Origin: Bacillaceae bacterium S4-13-56
Lineage (GTDB): Bacteria; Bacillota; Bacilli; Bacillales; JAWJLM01
NCBI GenBank assembly: GCA_040191315.1
Contig: JAWJLM010000006.1
Location: forward strand, 1-64,000
DNA length: 64,000 nt
Direction of reading: 5' to 3'
In this document: in pieces, positions 8,754 to 17,647 of the stretch
Numbering within the stretch: position 1 is the first letter of the stretch
Layout of the letters: the number at the start of each line of letters is the position of its first letter
Program-made: the position numbers and the translations under genes
Notes under the pieces: model-generated
Told to the model about the DNA's origin: nothing
The model's input: the letters and a program-made list of their open reading frames with translations, nothing else
Database searches by the model: none

Positions 8754-9234
8754 GTGCTATCATTCACTTATTTGTTTTAACAAATGTGCGAGAAGACTCC
8801 TTCCTCAAAAAAATTTTAGGTGGAGGTAGTTCAATGGCATTGGTTCTAGAAGTACACCATAGTATAATTATATAGAGACTCTCGGAATAAAAAACCACTT
8901 CATCGATAATTTGTAAAAAATTAACTAGGATTTCCGTTAGAGAGTATAAAGTGGAGTTATGTTTTCATGGAGTTTTCAAAAATGTACTATTTATTTTTAA
9001 AGAATAAACCAGGCGTTTGTTTGCGAAAAGATGATCGAACGTTTTGAAAAGTCAAGTGTTTTCTACAATTCGAGTGAAAAAATTAATGAAGAATTTCCAA
9101 TTCTATCTGTGTAAATTGAAAAATCCCCCTATCAAAAGTAGGAGGAATCAAATATAACTGGTTCAAGAAAATCCTTGAACCACCTAACTTGGCGAATGCC
9201 GAGAGTCTATTTATAGCGAGGAGGAGAGATTGTA
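8754..9234. other. Gene-free region with inverted repeats
   Basis: No gene recognised. Present are a hairpin-like segment at about 8789-8827 (ACTCC...GGAGGT) resembling an IS200/IS605 end, followed by a 13-codon open frame behind GGAGG. A perfect 10-bp inverted pair, AGACTCTCGG at 8876-8885 and CCGAGAGTCT at 9199-9208, encloses about 310 bases. A local hairpin, GGTTCAAG-N6-CTTGAACC, lies at about 9161-9182. The segment may be a degraded mobile element. Confidence 0.5.
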
Positions 9235-9939
9235 TTGGAAAATTCGAATCAGGATTCTTCAAGAGTGAATCGATTTGAAAAGAAGCGTAGAGATACAAAA
9301 ATGATAACGTTATTTGGTATAGTAGGGAGCTTATTGATTATTGTTCTCATCTTCCTTTTTATTTTTAATGATCCACCCCAAGATGAGGCGTTACCAGCAA
9401 CAGCTACGAATGAAGAACATGAATCCAATAACAATGCAATTGAAGAGAGTGGAAATGAAGGTATGAATGATCAGGAACAAGAGGATAACCAACCTTCTGA
9501 TTCTAGTGAAAACACGAATCAACCGGAGGAACAAGAGGACTTGTCTAACGAACAAGTACAAGAGAATTCAGACGATCCTAATGTGATCGAAACATACGCC
9601 AATGAAGCATGGGAACCTATTGGGACCGCTCAAAAAGAACCTCATACACCTAGCTTTGATAAAGAATCTGTTGATTGGAAAGAATTAAGACAAGCCATTG
9701 GGTACGCAGTGGAACTTCGACCAGATGATTTAATTTTATGGTGGGTAACTCATGGTGAGGCTATTCAGGAAAGAGTGGCTACTGTAACGAATTTACAACA
9801 AGATGAAGACAAGATCTACAGAGTGACTCTTAAATGGATAGAAAATCAAGGATATAAACCAATTATAGTAGAGAGATTAAAAGAAAATGATAAAAAAGAA
9901 AATACTAGCGAAAATGAACAAGATACTGAGGTGGAATAA
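9235..9939 (+). CDS. yrrS: YrrS family membrane-anchored protein (DUF1510)
   Basis: 234 residues. A basic N-terminus is followed by one membrane segment (about residues 24-43), then about 85 residues very rich in E, Q, N, S and D (a flexible extracytoplasmic linker), and a C-terminal DUF1510 domain (about 120-215) with WEPIGTAQ and a WKELRQAIGYAV core. In B. subtilis yrrS is next to pbpI and under sporulation control; a role with the penicillin-binding protein is inference. Start is TTG at 9235 with GAGGAGGAG upstream. The stop codon touches the mtnN start, so both are cotranscribed. Confidence 0.88.
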   Translation: MENSNQDSSRVNRFEKKRRDTKMITLFGIVGSLLIIVLIFLFIFNDPPQDEALPATATNEEHESNNNAIEESGNEGMNDQEQEDNQPSDSSENTNQPEEQEDLSNEQVQENSDDPNVIETYANEAWEPIGTAQKEPHTPSFDKESVDWKELRQAIGYAVELRPDDLILWWVTHGEAIQERVATVTNLQQDEDKIYRVTLKWIENQGYKPIIVERLKENDKKENTSENEQDTEVE

Positions 9940-10644
9940 GTGTCAATAGGAATTATTGGAGCAATGGAAGAAGAAGTAAAAGAAATTCTTAATTTTGTAG
10001 AAGTCAAAGAAACTAAAGAAGTAGCAGGTTGTTTGTTCCATAAAGGTGTACTACAAGGTACCGAAGTGGTAGTTTTACAATCAGGAATTGGAAAAGTAAA
10101 TGCAGCGATGGCCACAACTATCTTACAAGAACGTTATCATCCAAAGTATGTAATTAACACTGGTTCAGCAGGTGGATTTGATCCTGATTTACAGGTTGGA
10201 GATATTATCATATCCAATGTAGTTACCCATCATGATGTGGATGTTACCGCTTTTAACTATGAATACGGACAAGTGCCTGGAATGCCAATTGTTTTTGAAG
10301 CGCACAGTGAGCTTCAAAGGATTGCTAGACAGGCAATTGAACAATTGCCCCAGTCTATTCAAGTAAAGACAGGGATGATTGCAAGTGGAGATACTTTCAT
10401 GGAGGATGCCCAAAAAGTCAACACTGTTCGCGAACAATTCCCTAAGGTTCTTTGTGTGGAAATGGAAGCTGCTGCTATTGCGCAGGTATGTCATGTTTAC
10501 AAGACTCCATTTGTTATTATAAGATCTTTATCTGATATTGCCGGAAAGGAATCTTCCATTTCTTTTGATAGTTATCTTGAAAAAGCAGCTAAAAATTCTG
10601 CCCAATTAATTTCATTTATGGTCGAAAGAATAAACCAAAAGTGA
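9940..10644 (+). CDS. mtnN: 5'-methylthioadenosine/S-adenosylhomocysteine nucleosidase
   Basis: Cleaves methylthioadenosine and S-adenosylhomocysteine to adenine plus the thiopentose, detoxifying SAM by-products. 234 residues. Family features: GIIGAMEEEV at the start, the NTGSAGG loop near 69-75, SGDTFM near 150, VEMEAAAIAQV near 172 and the catalytic aspartate in RSLSDIAG near 193. The start is GTG, seven bases after GAGGTGG. In B. subtilis yrrT, mccA and mccB lie nearby for sulfur recycling; none is here, so mtnN stands directly between yrrS and yrhC. Confidence 0.95.
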   Translation: MSIGIIGAMEEEVKEILNFVEVKETKEVAGCLFHKGVLQGTEVVVLQSGIGKVNAAMATTILQERYHPKYVINTGSAGGFDPDLQVGDIIISNVVTHHDVDVTAFNYEYGQVPGMPIVFEAHSELQRIARQAIEQLPQSIQVKTGMIASGDTFMEDAQKVNTVREQFPKVLCVEMEAAAIAQVCHVYKTPFVIIRSLSDIAGKESSISFDSYLEKAAKNSAQLISFMVERINQK

Positions 10645-10710
10645 CATTAAGTTCCATCCCAATCCTTCTTAATCCATGATATGATTAGGAAAGTAAGGGG
10701 AGGATTCGTT

Positions 10711-10947
10711 ATGGAAACACAAAAAAACGAACTACAAATGAAACAAAGTGATTATTCGCGATTTGTTTATACTCTACTAATTGTAAGTTTTTATTTTTAT
10801 ATAGCTAGTCTTTTATCTGTATTTATTCAGGAAACTCAAGCTTATGTTTGGCTTATGCCCATAACCACATTTTGCTTAATTGCTGCTGGTTGGTTTATTT
10901 ATCTTTGGAAAAAATGCCAAAATCAACTAAATGAATTAGAATCATAA
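10711..10947 (+). CDS. yrhC: YrhC family protein
   Basis: 78 residues with two membrane segments (about residues 19-40 and 47-67) and charged ends. It matches the small YrhC family that follows mtnN in Bacillus; function unknown. AAGGGGAGG lies seven bases before the ATG at 10711; the in-frame ATG at 10681 has no such site. A bidirectional terminator follows directly. Confidence 0.85.
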   Translation: METQKNELQMKQSDYSRFVYTLLIVSFYFYIASLLSVFIQETQAYVWLMPITTFCLIAAGWFIYLWKKCQNQLNELES

Positions 10948-10948
10948 C

Positions 10949-10980
10949 AAAGGGCTCTATTATCCGATAGAGCCCTTTCA
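10949..10980. terminator. Bidirectional terminator between yrhC and the yjcZ-like gene
   Basis: A 12-bp perfect stem (AAAGGGCTCTAT with ATAGAGCCCTTT) around six bases, between two convergent genes. Confidence 0.85.
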
Positions 10981-10997
10981 TCATATACCTAATAAAA

Positions 10998-11207
10998 TTA
11001 GTAATTATAATAATAGTAGTATCCACCTAATACTAATAAGAGAATAAGCAATACAACTAGCAATCCAAGTCCAAAGCCACTGCTGTATCCTCCACCATAG
11101 GGTGCACCTGCATAAGGACCTGCGTCATAAGGAACACCATAATATCCTCCATAACTAGGTCCATACCCATACCATCCGTAATAAGGTGCATCATTCCAAT
11201 AAGGCAT
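10998..11207 (-). CDS. YjcZ/SscA-type sporulation protein
   Basis: 69 residues: an N-terminal part built of G, Y, P and A (repeated GYG and GGY pairs), then a hydrophobic tail GLGLLVVLLILLLVLGG and a final Tyr run. This layout matches the YjcZ family of small spore proteins, one of which (SscA) is needed for spore assembly. AGAGGTG precedes the ATG. A good SigK-type promoter lies upstream and sigK itself is the next gene, which supports late mother-cell expression. Confidence 0.8.
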   Translation of the reverse strand: MPYWNDAPYYGWYGYGPSYGGYYGVPYDAGPYAGAPYGGGYSSGFGLGLLVVLLILLLVLGGYYYYYNY

Positions 11208-11239
11208 TCATAATCACCTCTCTTTGATGTTTCTATTAT

Positions 11240-11269
11240 TAGCCTATGCACCAGATAGGAGGGGTGTTT
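11240..11269 (-). promoter_or_regulatory. SigK-type promoter for the yjcZ-like gene
   Basis: On the minus strand a -10 CATAGGCTA (11248 to 11240) matches CATA-N3-TA exactly, with AC 17 bases upstream (11267-11266) as the -35. It lies about 35 bases before the start codon. Confidence 0.6.
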
Positions 11270-11288
11270 GGGTCACATGTCCCCATAC

Positions 11289-12008
11289 TTAAGATTCAGA
11301 TTGCTCTTGTTTTTTTTGCTGACGATAAACTGCGTGGTATATCTTCATTAATGCTCTCTTTTCAATTCTAGAAACGTAGCTTCTGGAAATACCTAGTTTT
11401 TTAGCTATTTGTTTTTGTGTTAATTCCTCTTTTGAATCTAAACCAAATCGTCCAACGATTACCTGTTTTTCGCGTTTATCTAAAATAGACAGATACTTTT
11501 TAAGCTTCTCAAGCTCCATACTTAAAAGGATATGGTCAATGACATCTTCGTTGTCAGCTTTGAGGATATCCATCAAATGAATTTCATTTCCTTCCTTATC
11601 TTGACCAATAGGATCATGCAGGGAAACATCCTTTTTTGTTTTCTTTAAGGCACGCAAATGCATAAGAATCTCATTTTCTATACAACGAGCTGCATAGGTG
11701 GCTAATTTGGTCCCTTTATTTGGGGAATAACTTTCAATTCCCTTGATCAAGCCAATGGTCCCAATTGAGATTAAATCTTCACTGTCTTCTCCGGTATTCT
11801 CGAATTTTTTGACGATATGTGCTACCAACCTTAAATTATGTTCAATTAATTTGTCACGAGCTGCGGTATCTCCTTCCATCATTTTCTTTAAATAATATGC
11901 TTCATCTTCAGGAGGTAGAGGTTGTGGAAAAGCTTGATTTTTAACATAGGAGACAAAAAAGAACGTCTCTTTAATTATATATACAAGTGCTGTCATGAAT
12001 GAAGACAC
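11289..12008 (-). CDS. sigK: RNA polymerase sporulation sigma factor SigK (pro-SigK)
   Basis: 239 residues; directs late mother-cell transcription. The 20-residue hydrophobic pro-sequence is present and the Ser20-Tyr21 pair matches the processing site of B. subtilis pro-SigK (VS/YVKN). Region 2 is seen in [21 protein letters not shown] and [13 protein letters not shown], and region 4 in [18 protein letters not shown]. The gene is uninterrupted, so no skin element splits it here. Start is GTG at 12008 with AGGAGGTG six bases away; an ATG at 11996 is too distant. A weak SigE-like -10 (CATACATA) lies at 12058-12051. Confidence 0.97.
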   Translation of the reverse strand: MSSFMTALVYIIKETFFFVSYVKNQAFPQPLPPEDEAYYLKKMMEGDTAARDKLIEHNLRLVAHIVKKFENTGEDSEDLISIGTIGLIKGIESYSPNKGTKLATYAARCIENEILMHLRALKKTKKDVSLHDPIGQDKEGNEIHLMDILKADNEDVIDHILLSMELEKLKKYLSILDKREKQVIVGRFGLDSKEELTQKQIAKKLGISRSYVSRIEKRALMKIYHAVYRQQKKQEQSES

Positions 12009-12123
12009 ATCTTACACCTCCTATTGATTTAGGCAAACGCCCATACACTATATGTATGAGAATAGGAGGAGATTGTGTCTGTCCAATCGAAATAAGGACA
12101 TGTTTGATTTAAAATAATGTAAA

Positions 12124-12152
12124 AAAGAGCGGACAAAATGCCGCTCTCTTTA
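12124..12152 (-). terminator. Terminator of the mrp operon
   Basis: Reading the minus strand, AGAGCGG and CCGCTCT pair around eight bases and are followed by six or more U residues. Confidence 0.85.
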
Positions 12153-12166
12153 AAGTTTCATTAAAA

Positions 12167-12517
12167 TTAACGTTCTTTTTGGTACGTAGGAAGGGTTTTA
12201 GCATAATCATCTCGTACACTTTTATCCCATAACTTCACTCCGCTGCGATAGGCGGCACGAGAAATCATATGACCTGAAACAGGAGCAGTAAGAAGTACAA
12301 AAATTATGGCCAAAATAAGTTTCCCACTGGAGACGCCATGCAGATCAAACAGGTATAGAAAACTGGCAATCATAATGCTCGAAACTCCTAAAGTAGCACT
12401 TTTCGTTGCAGCATGCATTCTTGTATAAATGTCTGGGAAACGTAAAATACCTATTGAAGCGGAAACAGTCACTATTGTTCCTACTAGTATAAAAAAGCTA
12501 ATGATGATCTCTATCAA
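12167..12517 (-). CDS. mrpG: Na+/H+ antiporter subunit MrpG
   Basis: Last gene of the Mrp operon, 116 residues with three membrane segments. The family motif RFPDIYTRMHAATKSATLG is seen near residues 26-44. MrpG is one of the small subunits of the membrane complex that exchanges Na+ or K+ for protons. It starts inside mrpF (20-base overlap), which implies translational coupling. Confidence 0.94.
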   Translation of the reverse strand: MIEIIISFFILVGTIVTVSASIGILRFPDIYTRMHAATKSATLGVSSIMIASFLYLFDLHGVSSGKLILAIIFVLLTAPVSGHMISRAAYRSGVKLWDKSVRDDYAKTLPTYQKER

Positions 12518-12785
12518 TTATAACACCCTTTTCCAAAAATTTTGCTAAAGAGATAGTGCCAATGAACAATAAAATACCAATGAGCAAAATAATATCATTG
12601 AAGTTAGTGGTGCTTAAATATATAGCAAGCAATCCTACAAGAGCCATCATATTGTTTCCAATAGTATCTAAAGCAACAGCGCGGTCAGGGTTAGTAGGCC
12701 CAACAATGACTCGATAAAGAAGCATAAAAATAGATAGAGAGATCATTACCATCCCGAAAACAGTTACCCCTTGGATTAATCCCAT
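12498..12785 (-). CDS. mrpF: Na+/H+ antiporter subunit MrpF
   Basis: 95 residues, three membrane segments, with the conserved GPTNPDRAVALDTIGNN segment (about residues 29-45) that includes the conserved Asp of this family. Overlaps mrpE by one base and mrpG by 20. Confidence 0.94.
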   Translation of the reverse strand: MGLIQGVTVFGMVMISLSIFMLLYRVIVGPTNPDRAVALDTIGNNMMALVGLLAIYLSTTNFNDIILLIGILLFIGTISLAKFLEKGVIIDRDHH

Positions 12786-13261
12786 TATCTTGTCACCTCC
12801 ATGATTGCCCGTTCAAAGCTCTCTTTAATTTCATTTATGGATTTCTGAACATCAGGTATGTCCATGGCATGAATATAAATTTTTGATTGATCATTTGATA
12901 CGGCCACCGACAATGTCCCAGGAGTTAGAGTGATTAAGTTTGCCAGTAGGGTAATTTCCCAATTACTCTTTAATTCTGTAGGAAGCTCAAAGATTCCTGG
13001 TTTAATGTCTAATTTTGGTTTATAAATTAATTTTAAAATTGATAGGTTAGATAGTGTAAGTTCCTTAAGGAAAAGAAAGATTAATGCTAGGATTTTATAA
13101 ACCTTTCTCAGATAAAACTCATCTGGAATAAAACGCTGAAGCATCAAGATGAGCAATAGGCCGATAGTATAGCCCATTACAAAGGATGGTAGAGTATACG
13201 TTTCTCCAAGAAACATCCATATAATGGCGATTAGAATATTAATTACAATTTGAAAAGCCAT
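12785..13261 (-). CDS. mrpE: Na+/H+ antiporter subunit MrpE
   Basis: 158 residues. Two to three N-terminal membrane segments are followed by a cytoplasmic domain with LLANLITLTPGTLSVAVS (about residues 105-122), the hallmark of MnhE/MrpE. GGTGACAAG-type context and the one-base overlap with mrpF place it in the same transcript. Confidence 0.94.
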   Translation of the reverse strand: MAFQIVINILIAIIWMFLGETYTLPSFVMGYTIGLLLILMLQRFIPDEFYLRKVYKILALIFLFLKELTLSNLSILKLIYKPKLDIKPGIFELPTELKSNWEITLLANLITLTPGTLSVAVSNDQSKIYIHAMDIPDVQKSINEIKESFERAIMEVTR

Positions 13262-13265
13262 AGCA

Positions 13266-14747
13266 TTACTCCTTTAGCACTGTATTGATATACTGATTAG
13301 GATCTAGTAGGTAAGTAGAAATATTTTCTACGGTTGGATAAAACCACTCTGCTCCTACACCTAGTAGGATAGAAAACAATAACAAGAAAGCAGCAGGTAA
13401 GATTAATCTTTTTGCAACTTTCGGTTGTCTTTCAAAGTTTTCGTCTTTTTCACCCCAGAATCCCTGAATGAATATTCGAATCATGGAGTACAAAATAAGA
13501 AGACTTGTTAAAAGGGAAATAACCACTAATCCAAATTCCTCTTTTTCTACCGCACCTTGTATCAACAGTAATTTACCTATGAAACCACTAAATGGAGGTA
13601 TCCCAGCCAAGGATAAAGTACCTATAAAGAAAAGCCAACCAAGCCAAGGATAATGATGAATCATTCCTCTGATCTTTCTTAGGTCACTTGTTCCAGCTAA
13701 TGCAGCTAAAGCTCCAACTAATAAAAATAAAGCTGCTTTAATAATCATATCATGAATCAAATAATAAATGGTCCCTGCTATAGAAACCGTTGTAAATAGT
13801 CCGATTCCCATCAACATATACCCAACAGCTGGTATGATATTGTAAGCGACAATTAATTTAATATTAGAAGTAGAAATAGCACCAATTGCACCAAAAATCA
13901 TAGTGAAAGCAGCTAACCAAATAAACAATTCATGTGTAATTTCTGGTTTATGATTAAAGATCAGGGTGAAGACACGTAGGATTGAGTATACACCTACTTT
14001 AGTTAATAGGGCACCAAACATAGCCGAAACAACAGGATTTGGTACACTATAAGATCTAGGAAGCCAATAGTACAAAGGGAAAATAGCAGCCTTTGTTGCA
14101 AAAACAAAAAATAGTAAAATACCAGCCCCAGTTAAAACACCTTGCTGTTCCACTTCAGCTACTCTTTCTGCCATTTGGGCCATGTTAACCGTACCTAAAA
14201 TAGAATAAAGAAAGGCCACGGTTGTAACAAAAAGAATGGAAGAAAAAAGATTAAGTAAAACGTATTTTAAGGATTCTCTTAATTGGGCTTTTCCATTTCC
14301 CAAAACAATTAATCCATAAGAAGCCATTAGTAAAACTTCAAAGAAAACAAAGAGGTTAAAAAGGTCTCCTGTAAGGAATGCCCCAGAAACACCTGTAATT
14401 AATAAAAAGAAAAAGAAGTAAAAATAAAATTGTTCTTGTTCTTTACTTAGAACATGAGGAGCGTAAAAGGCTAAAGCTAATGCAATTATATTTGTAGTAA
14501 TAATTAAAGAAATGGCAAGGGGGTCAGCGACAAGAATAATTCCATAAGGAGCTTCCCATCCCCCTGTTTCTAATACGATTGAACCATTTGTATATACTTG
14601 CCAGCCTATATACATAACCAAAAGAGTATTGAAAAGCATGACTACTTGAGTAAATCCTCTTGCCAAGGGTAACCGTTTTGTAAAAAAGGCAACGATAATT
14701 CCAGCTAATAACGGTATGACAATAGGTAGTACGGCTAAATTAATCAT
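13266..14747 (-). CDS. mrpD: Na+/H+ antiporter subunit MrpD
   Basis: 493 residues, about 14 membrane segments, related to the antiporter-like subunits of respiratory complex I. The conserved glutamate appears in FFEVLLMASYGL (near 137) and the conserved lysine in FATKAAIFPLYYWLP (near 219), the residues required for proton transfer in this family. The start overlaps the end of mrpC by eight bases. Confidence 0.96.
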   Translation of the reverse strand: MINLAVLPIVIPLLAGIIVAFFTKRLPLARGFTQVVMLFNTLLVMYIGWQVYTNGSIVLETGGWEAPYGIILVADPLAISLIITTNIIALALAFYAPHVLSKEQEQFYFYFFFFLLITGVSGAFLTGDLFNLFVFFEVLLMASYGLIVLGNGKAQLRESLKYVLLNLFSSILFVTTVAFLYSILGTVNMAQMAERVAEVEQQGVLTGAGILLFFVFATKAAIFPLYYWLPRSYSVPNPVVSAMFGALLTKVGVYSILRVFTLIFNHKPEITHELFIWLAAFTMIFGAIGAISTSNIKLIVAYNIIPAVGYMLMGIGLFTTVSIAGTIYYLIHDMIIKAALFLLVGALAALAGTSDLRKIRGMIHHYPWLGWLFFIGTLSLAGIPPFSGFIGKLLLIQGAVEKEEFGLVVISLLTSLLILYSMIRIFIQGFWGEKDENFERQPKVAKRLILPAAFLLLFSILLGVGAEWFYPTVENISTYLLDPNQYINTVLKE

Positions 14748-15078
14748 AATCTGTTCCCCTCAACTTTTCCATATTATCTGTCCCATTAAGCTTCGAGGCT
14801 CGGTATGCCAAAACAAGCAGAAAACTGGTTACTCCAAAGCTAATAACAATGGAAGTAAGGATTAAGGCCTGTGGTAATGGGTCGGTATATAAGTCGATTC
14901 CTTCTTCTAATATGGGAGGAGCACCTGTTTTTAGTCTTCCCATTGTTAAAATAAATAAATGGGCTCCATTGGATAAAAGCACAGTACCAATTATGATACG
15001 AAGAAGCTGTTTTTGTAATAGATTGTATATCCCAGTGGAAAACAGTATGGATGCTGTAATAATCATGATAATCTCCAC
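14740..15078 (-). CDS. mrpC: Na+/H+ antiporter subunit MrpC
   Basis: 112 residues, three membrane segments, NuoK-like. It contains GTVLLSNGAHLFILTMG (near 33-49) and DPLPQALILTSIVISFG (near 66-82), both typical of MrpC. It begins right at the end of mrpA, with only one base between the two frames. In seven-gene Mrp operons mrpB would sit between A and C; there is no room for it here. Confidence 0.95.
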   Translation of the reverse strand: MEIIMIITASILFSTGIYNLLQKQLLRIIIGTVLLSNGAHLFILTMGRLKTGAPPILEEGIDLYTDPLPQALILTSIVISFGVTSFLLVLAYRASKLNGTDNMEKLRGTDYD

Positions 15079-15079
15079 T

Positions 15080-17422
15080 TTATTCAGCCTCCCTTTTACG
15101 TCCTAGTTTTAAAAGTCCATAAATACCAAGCGCCGCAAGACCTAGAACAGAAATCTCGAACAACGTATCTAGTCCACGCATATCAACTAGAATAACGTTT
15201 ACTACATTGTCTCCTCCACCTAGCTCATGAGAAGTTTCTATAAAGTATTCAGAAATGGGCTTAAACCATTTGCTGTTATGAGCAGATAGTCCAATGATAC
15301 CCATAAGGAGACCAAAAGCTACAGAAATAAAAATGTTTGCTGATTTTACTATAGGCCTCTCTGTTGTTTTTTCAAGCTGTGGCAGGTGATGAAAACTGAG
15401 TAAAAACAGCGCAACAGTTACAGTCTCTATAATTAGCTGTGTTAGAGCAAGATCTGGTGCTCTAAAGAAAACAAATAATAGGGAAATACCATATCCTACG
15501 ACTCCTAAAATAAGAATGGCAGCTATTCTGTTTCTTGCAAAGATAGTACCAAAGGAAGCGATAATCATCACTAGGGCTACAAGAATTTCTGGCGCAGTTA
15601 TGGCACCCATTTCACTAACATTAAGATTAATCCCATTTGTGTACAAAAGGACTCCACCTGTAATAAAGAAAATGGTAGATAGGATGAGGCGAATATATAA
15701 ACCTAATGATCCCGTCATATAGCTATTAGTAATAGCTGCAGAATAAGTTTCACTTCGCTTAATTGTCCCATCATAAACTTGGTTAAAACTTACATTTCCA
15801 GGTAAAATTCTGTAGATTGTTCTCCATTTTTTTCTAGTGAGAAATAAAAGGGTTCCCAAGCCAACGACTAGGAGAGACATTTGAAAAGCAGGGGAGTCCC
15901 ACCCATGCCAAAAATAGATCTTTTCTTCTACATGTCCTCCCCCTAGAATTGCACTTGCTGCATGAGAGAGAATCCCTTTATTAAATAGATTTGGAAAGAG
16001 CCCAATAATAATAACTCCAAAAACCAAAAGAATAGGTGAGATAAGCATACCAATTGGTGCTTCATGTGGCTTCTGTGGCAACTCATCTACTTTTAATTTT
16101 CCTCTAAATGTTCCAAAGAATAAATACATAGAATAAACAAAAGTGAAGATGCTCCCTAAAACAGCTATGATTGGCGTTACATTGGCCAATAAGGCTGCGT
16201 AGGAATTTTCAAAATGACCTATGTGCAAACTAGATTCAAAAAATAGCTCTTTACTGTAGAAACCGTTTAAAAATGGTAACGGAAAACCCGCCATAGAAAA
16301 GGTGCCAAATAACGCAAGTACGCCGGTAATAGGCATAAGAGCCATTAAGCCACCGAGTTTTCGTATATCCCTTGTGCCAGTCTCGTGATCTACAATACCA
16401 GCTACCATGAACAAACTACCTTTAAATGTGGCGTGATTCAATATATGAAATACTGCCGCAAACAAGGCAGCCTCCGTGCCATATCCAAGCATGGCCATAA
16501 TCATACCTAATTGACTTATAGTCGAAAATGCCAAAATAGCCTTTAAATCGGTTTGCCGAACAGCCATATAGGATCCCCAGCATAGGGTAATTAATCCTAC
16601 AGTTGAAACGACCATAAAGTACCACTCACTTGCAGCAAAAAGAGGAGAAAAGCGTGCAATTAGGTATATTCCTGCTTTAACCATTGTTGCTGAGTGAAGA
16701 TAAGCACTAACAGGTGTAGGTGCTTCCATTGCATCTGGTAGCCAGATGTGAAAAGGAAATTGAGCAGATTTAGTAAATGCGCCTAGAAATAGGAATACAA
16801 GTATGATTCCTAAGAATGGACTAGTTAGAACTTTATCACTATTTTCAATCATAACTCTGATACTGGTTGTTCCAGTGATTACGGAGAGGGTAATGAAAGC
16901 ACCAAGTAGACTTAGACCTCCCAAAACTGTAATCAACATTGACTTTAAGGCACCGTATCTAGATCGTTCACGATTGTGCCAGTATCCAATAAGTAAAAAG
17001 GAAGACAAAGAAGTTAGCTCCCAAAATGTATAGAGAACATACACATTGTCAGAGAGTGCTATGCCTAACATAGCTGCCATAAATAATAGTAAATAGATAT
17101 AGAATTGTTTTAATTGTTCATCCTTGTTTAAATAATAGATGGAATAAAGAACAACTAGTGATCCAATTCCGCTTATCAGCAAAACAAAAAGTAAACTCAA
17201 ACCGTCAATATACATATCAAAATTTATATGTAACGAGGGGATCCATGGAAAGGATTGTGAAATAGGAACAAAATCACTTCCAACAAATCTAATAAAATAA
17301 GTAAAAATAATGATTGGTATGACTAAAACCAACCAGCCTGTATGGATTTTATGCTTCCATTTACTTATGATGGGCACAAGAAATGCAAACATTATAGGTA
17401 ACAGTACGAAAAAAATGATCAC
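15080..17422 (-). CDS. mrpA: Na+/H+ antiporter subunit MrpA
   Basis: 780 residues, the largest subunit, with about 20 membrane segments. The complex I-like core has the glutamate in FWELTSLSSFLL (near 137) and the lysine in GAFTKSAQFPFHIWLPDAM (near 221). The C-terminal part holds the DUF4040-type region (ARNRIAAILILGVVGYG) and an MbhE-like end (LVDMRGLDTLFEISVLG). No MrpB-type domain follows, so this is not an A-B fusion. Start is GTG at 17422 with AAGGGAGG about 11 bases away, a long spacing; the first internal ATG is ten codons later. Confidence 0.95.
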   Translation of the reverse strand: MIIFFVLLPIMFAFLVPIISKWKHKIHTGWLVLVIPIIIFTYFIRFVGSDFVPISQSFPWIPSLHINFDMYIDGLSLLFVLLISGIGSLVVLYSIYYLNKDEQLKQFYIYLLLFMAAMLGIALSDNVYVLYTFWELTSLSSFLLIGYWHNRERSRYGALKSMLITVLGGLSLLGAFITLSVITGTTSIRVMIENSDKVLTSPFLGIILVFLFLGAFTKSAQFPFHIWLPDAMEAPTPVSAYLHSATMVKAGIYLIARFSPLFAASEWYFMVVSTVGLITLCWGSYMAVRQTDLKAILAFSTISQLGMIMAMLGYGTEAALFAAVFHILNHATFKGSLFMVAGIVDHETGTRDIRKLGGLMALMPITGVLALFGTFSMAGFPLPFLNGFYSKELFFESSLHIGHFENSYAALLANVTPIIAVLGSIFTFVYSMYLFFGTFRGKLKVDELPQKPHEAPIGMLISPILLVFGVIIIGLFPNLFNKGILSHAASAILGGGHVEEKIYFWHGWDSPAFQMSLLVVGLGTLLFLTRKKWRTIYRILPGNVSFNQVYDGTIKRSETYSAAITNSYMTGSLGLYIRLILSTIFFITGGVLLYTNGINLNVSEMGAITAPEILVALVMIIASFGTIFARNRIAAILILGVVGYGISLLFVFFRAPDLALTQLIIETVTVALFLLSFHHLPQLEKTTERPIVKSANIFISVAFGLLMGIIGLSAHNSKWFKPISEYFIETSHELGGGDNVVNVILVDMRGLDTLFEISVLGLAALGIYGLLKLGRKREAE

Positions 17423-17565
17423 GTTCGCTTAATCCTCCCTTAAATTTTGTTATGATAGTTGATATCTTCTCTTTTTTTCGCTGTACTTGGTAGTTTGCCA
17501 AGATTTCTAAAACATTAGGAATTCGTGATTTTTTTGTACATTGCTAAAATAGCTGATACTACAAA

Positions 17566-17598
17566 AAAACCTTACCACAAATATTATGGTAAGGTCTA
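17566..17598. terminator. Hairpin between mrpA and sda
   Basis: ACCTTACCA-N6-TATGGTAAGGT forms a strong stem with an A/T-rich run on both sides. It probably ends the minus-strand sda transcript. Confidence 0.65.
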
Positions 17599-17647
17599 GC
17601 TTATCAATGCATTTTTTGTTAGATAAAAAATTTTGGTCAGTGTAGCT

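Noticed and set aside
9940-10644. S-box riboswitch before the sulfur gene mtnN
   Set aside because: mtnN starts directly at the yrrS stop codon; there is no leader and no S-box motif upstream.
17487-17503. CTTGG-N7-CCAAG inverted repeat upstream of mrpA as an operator
   Set aside because: Only five bases per arm; likely by chance, and no regulator gene is next to the operon.
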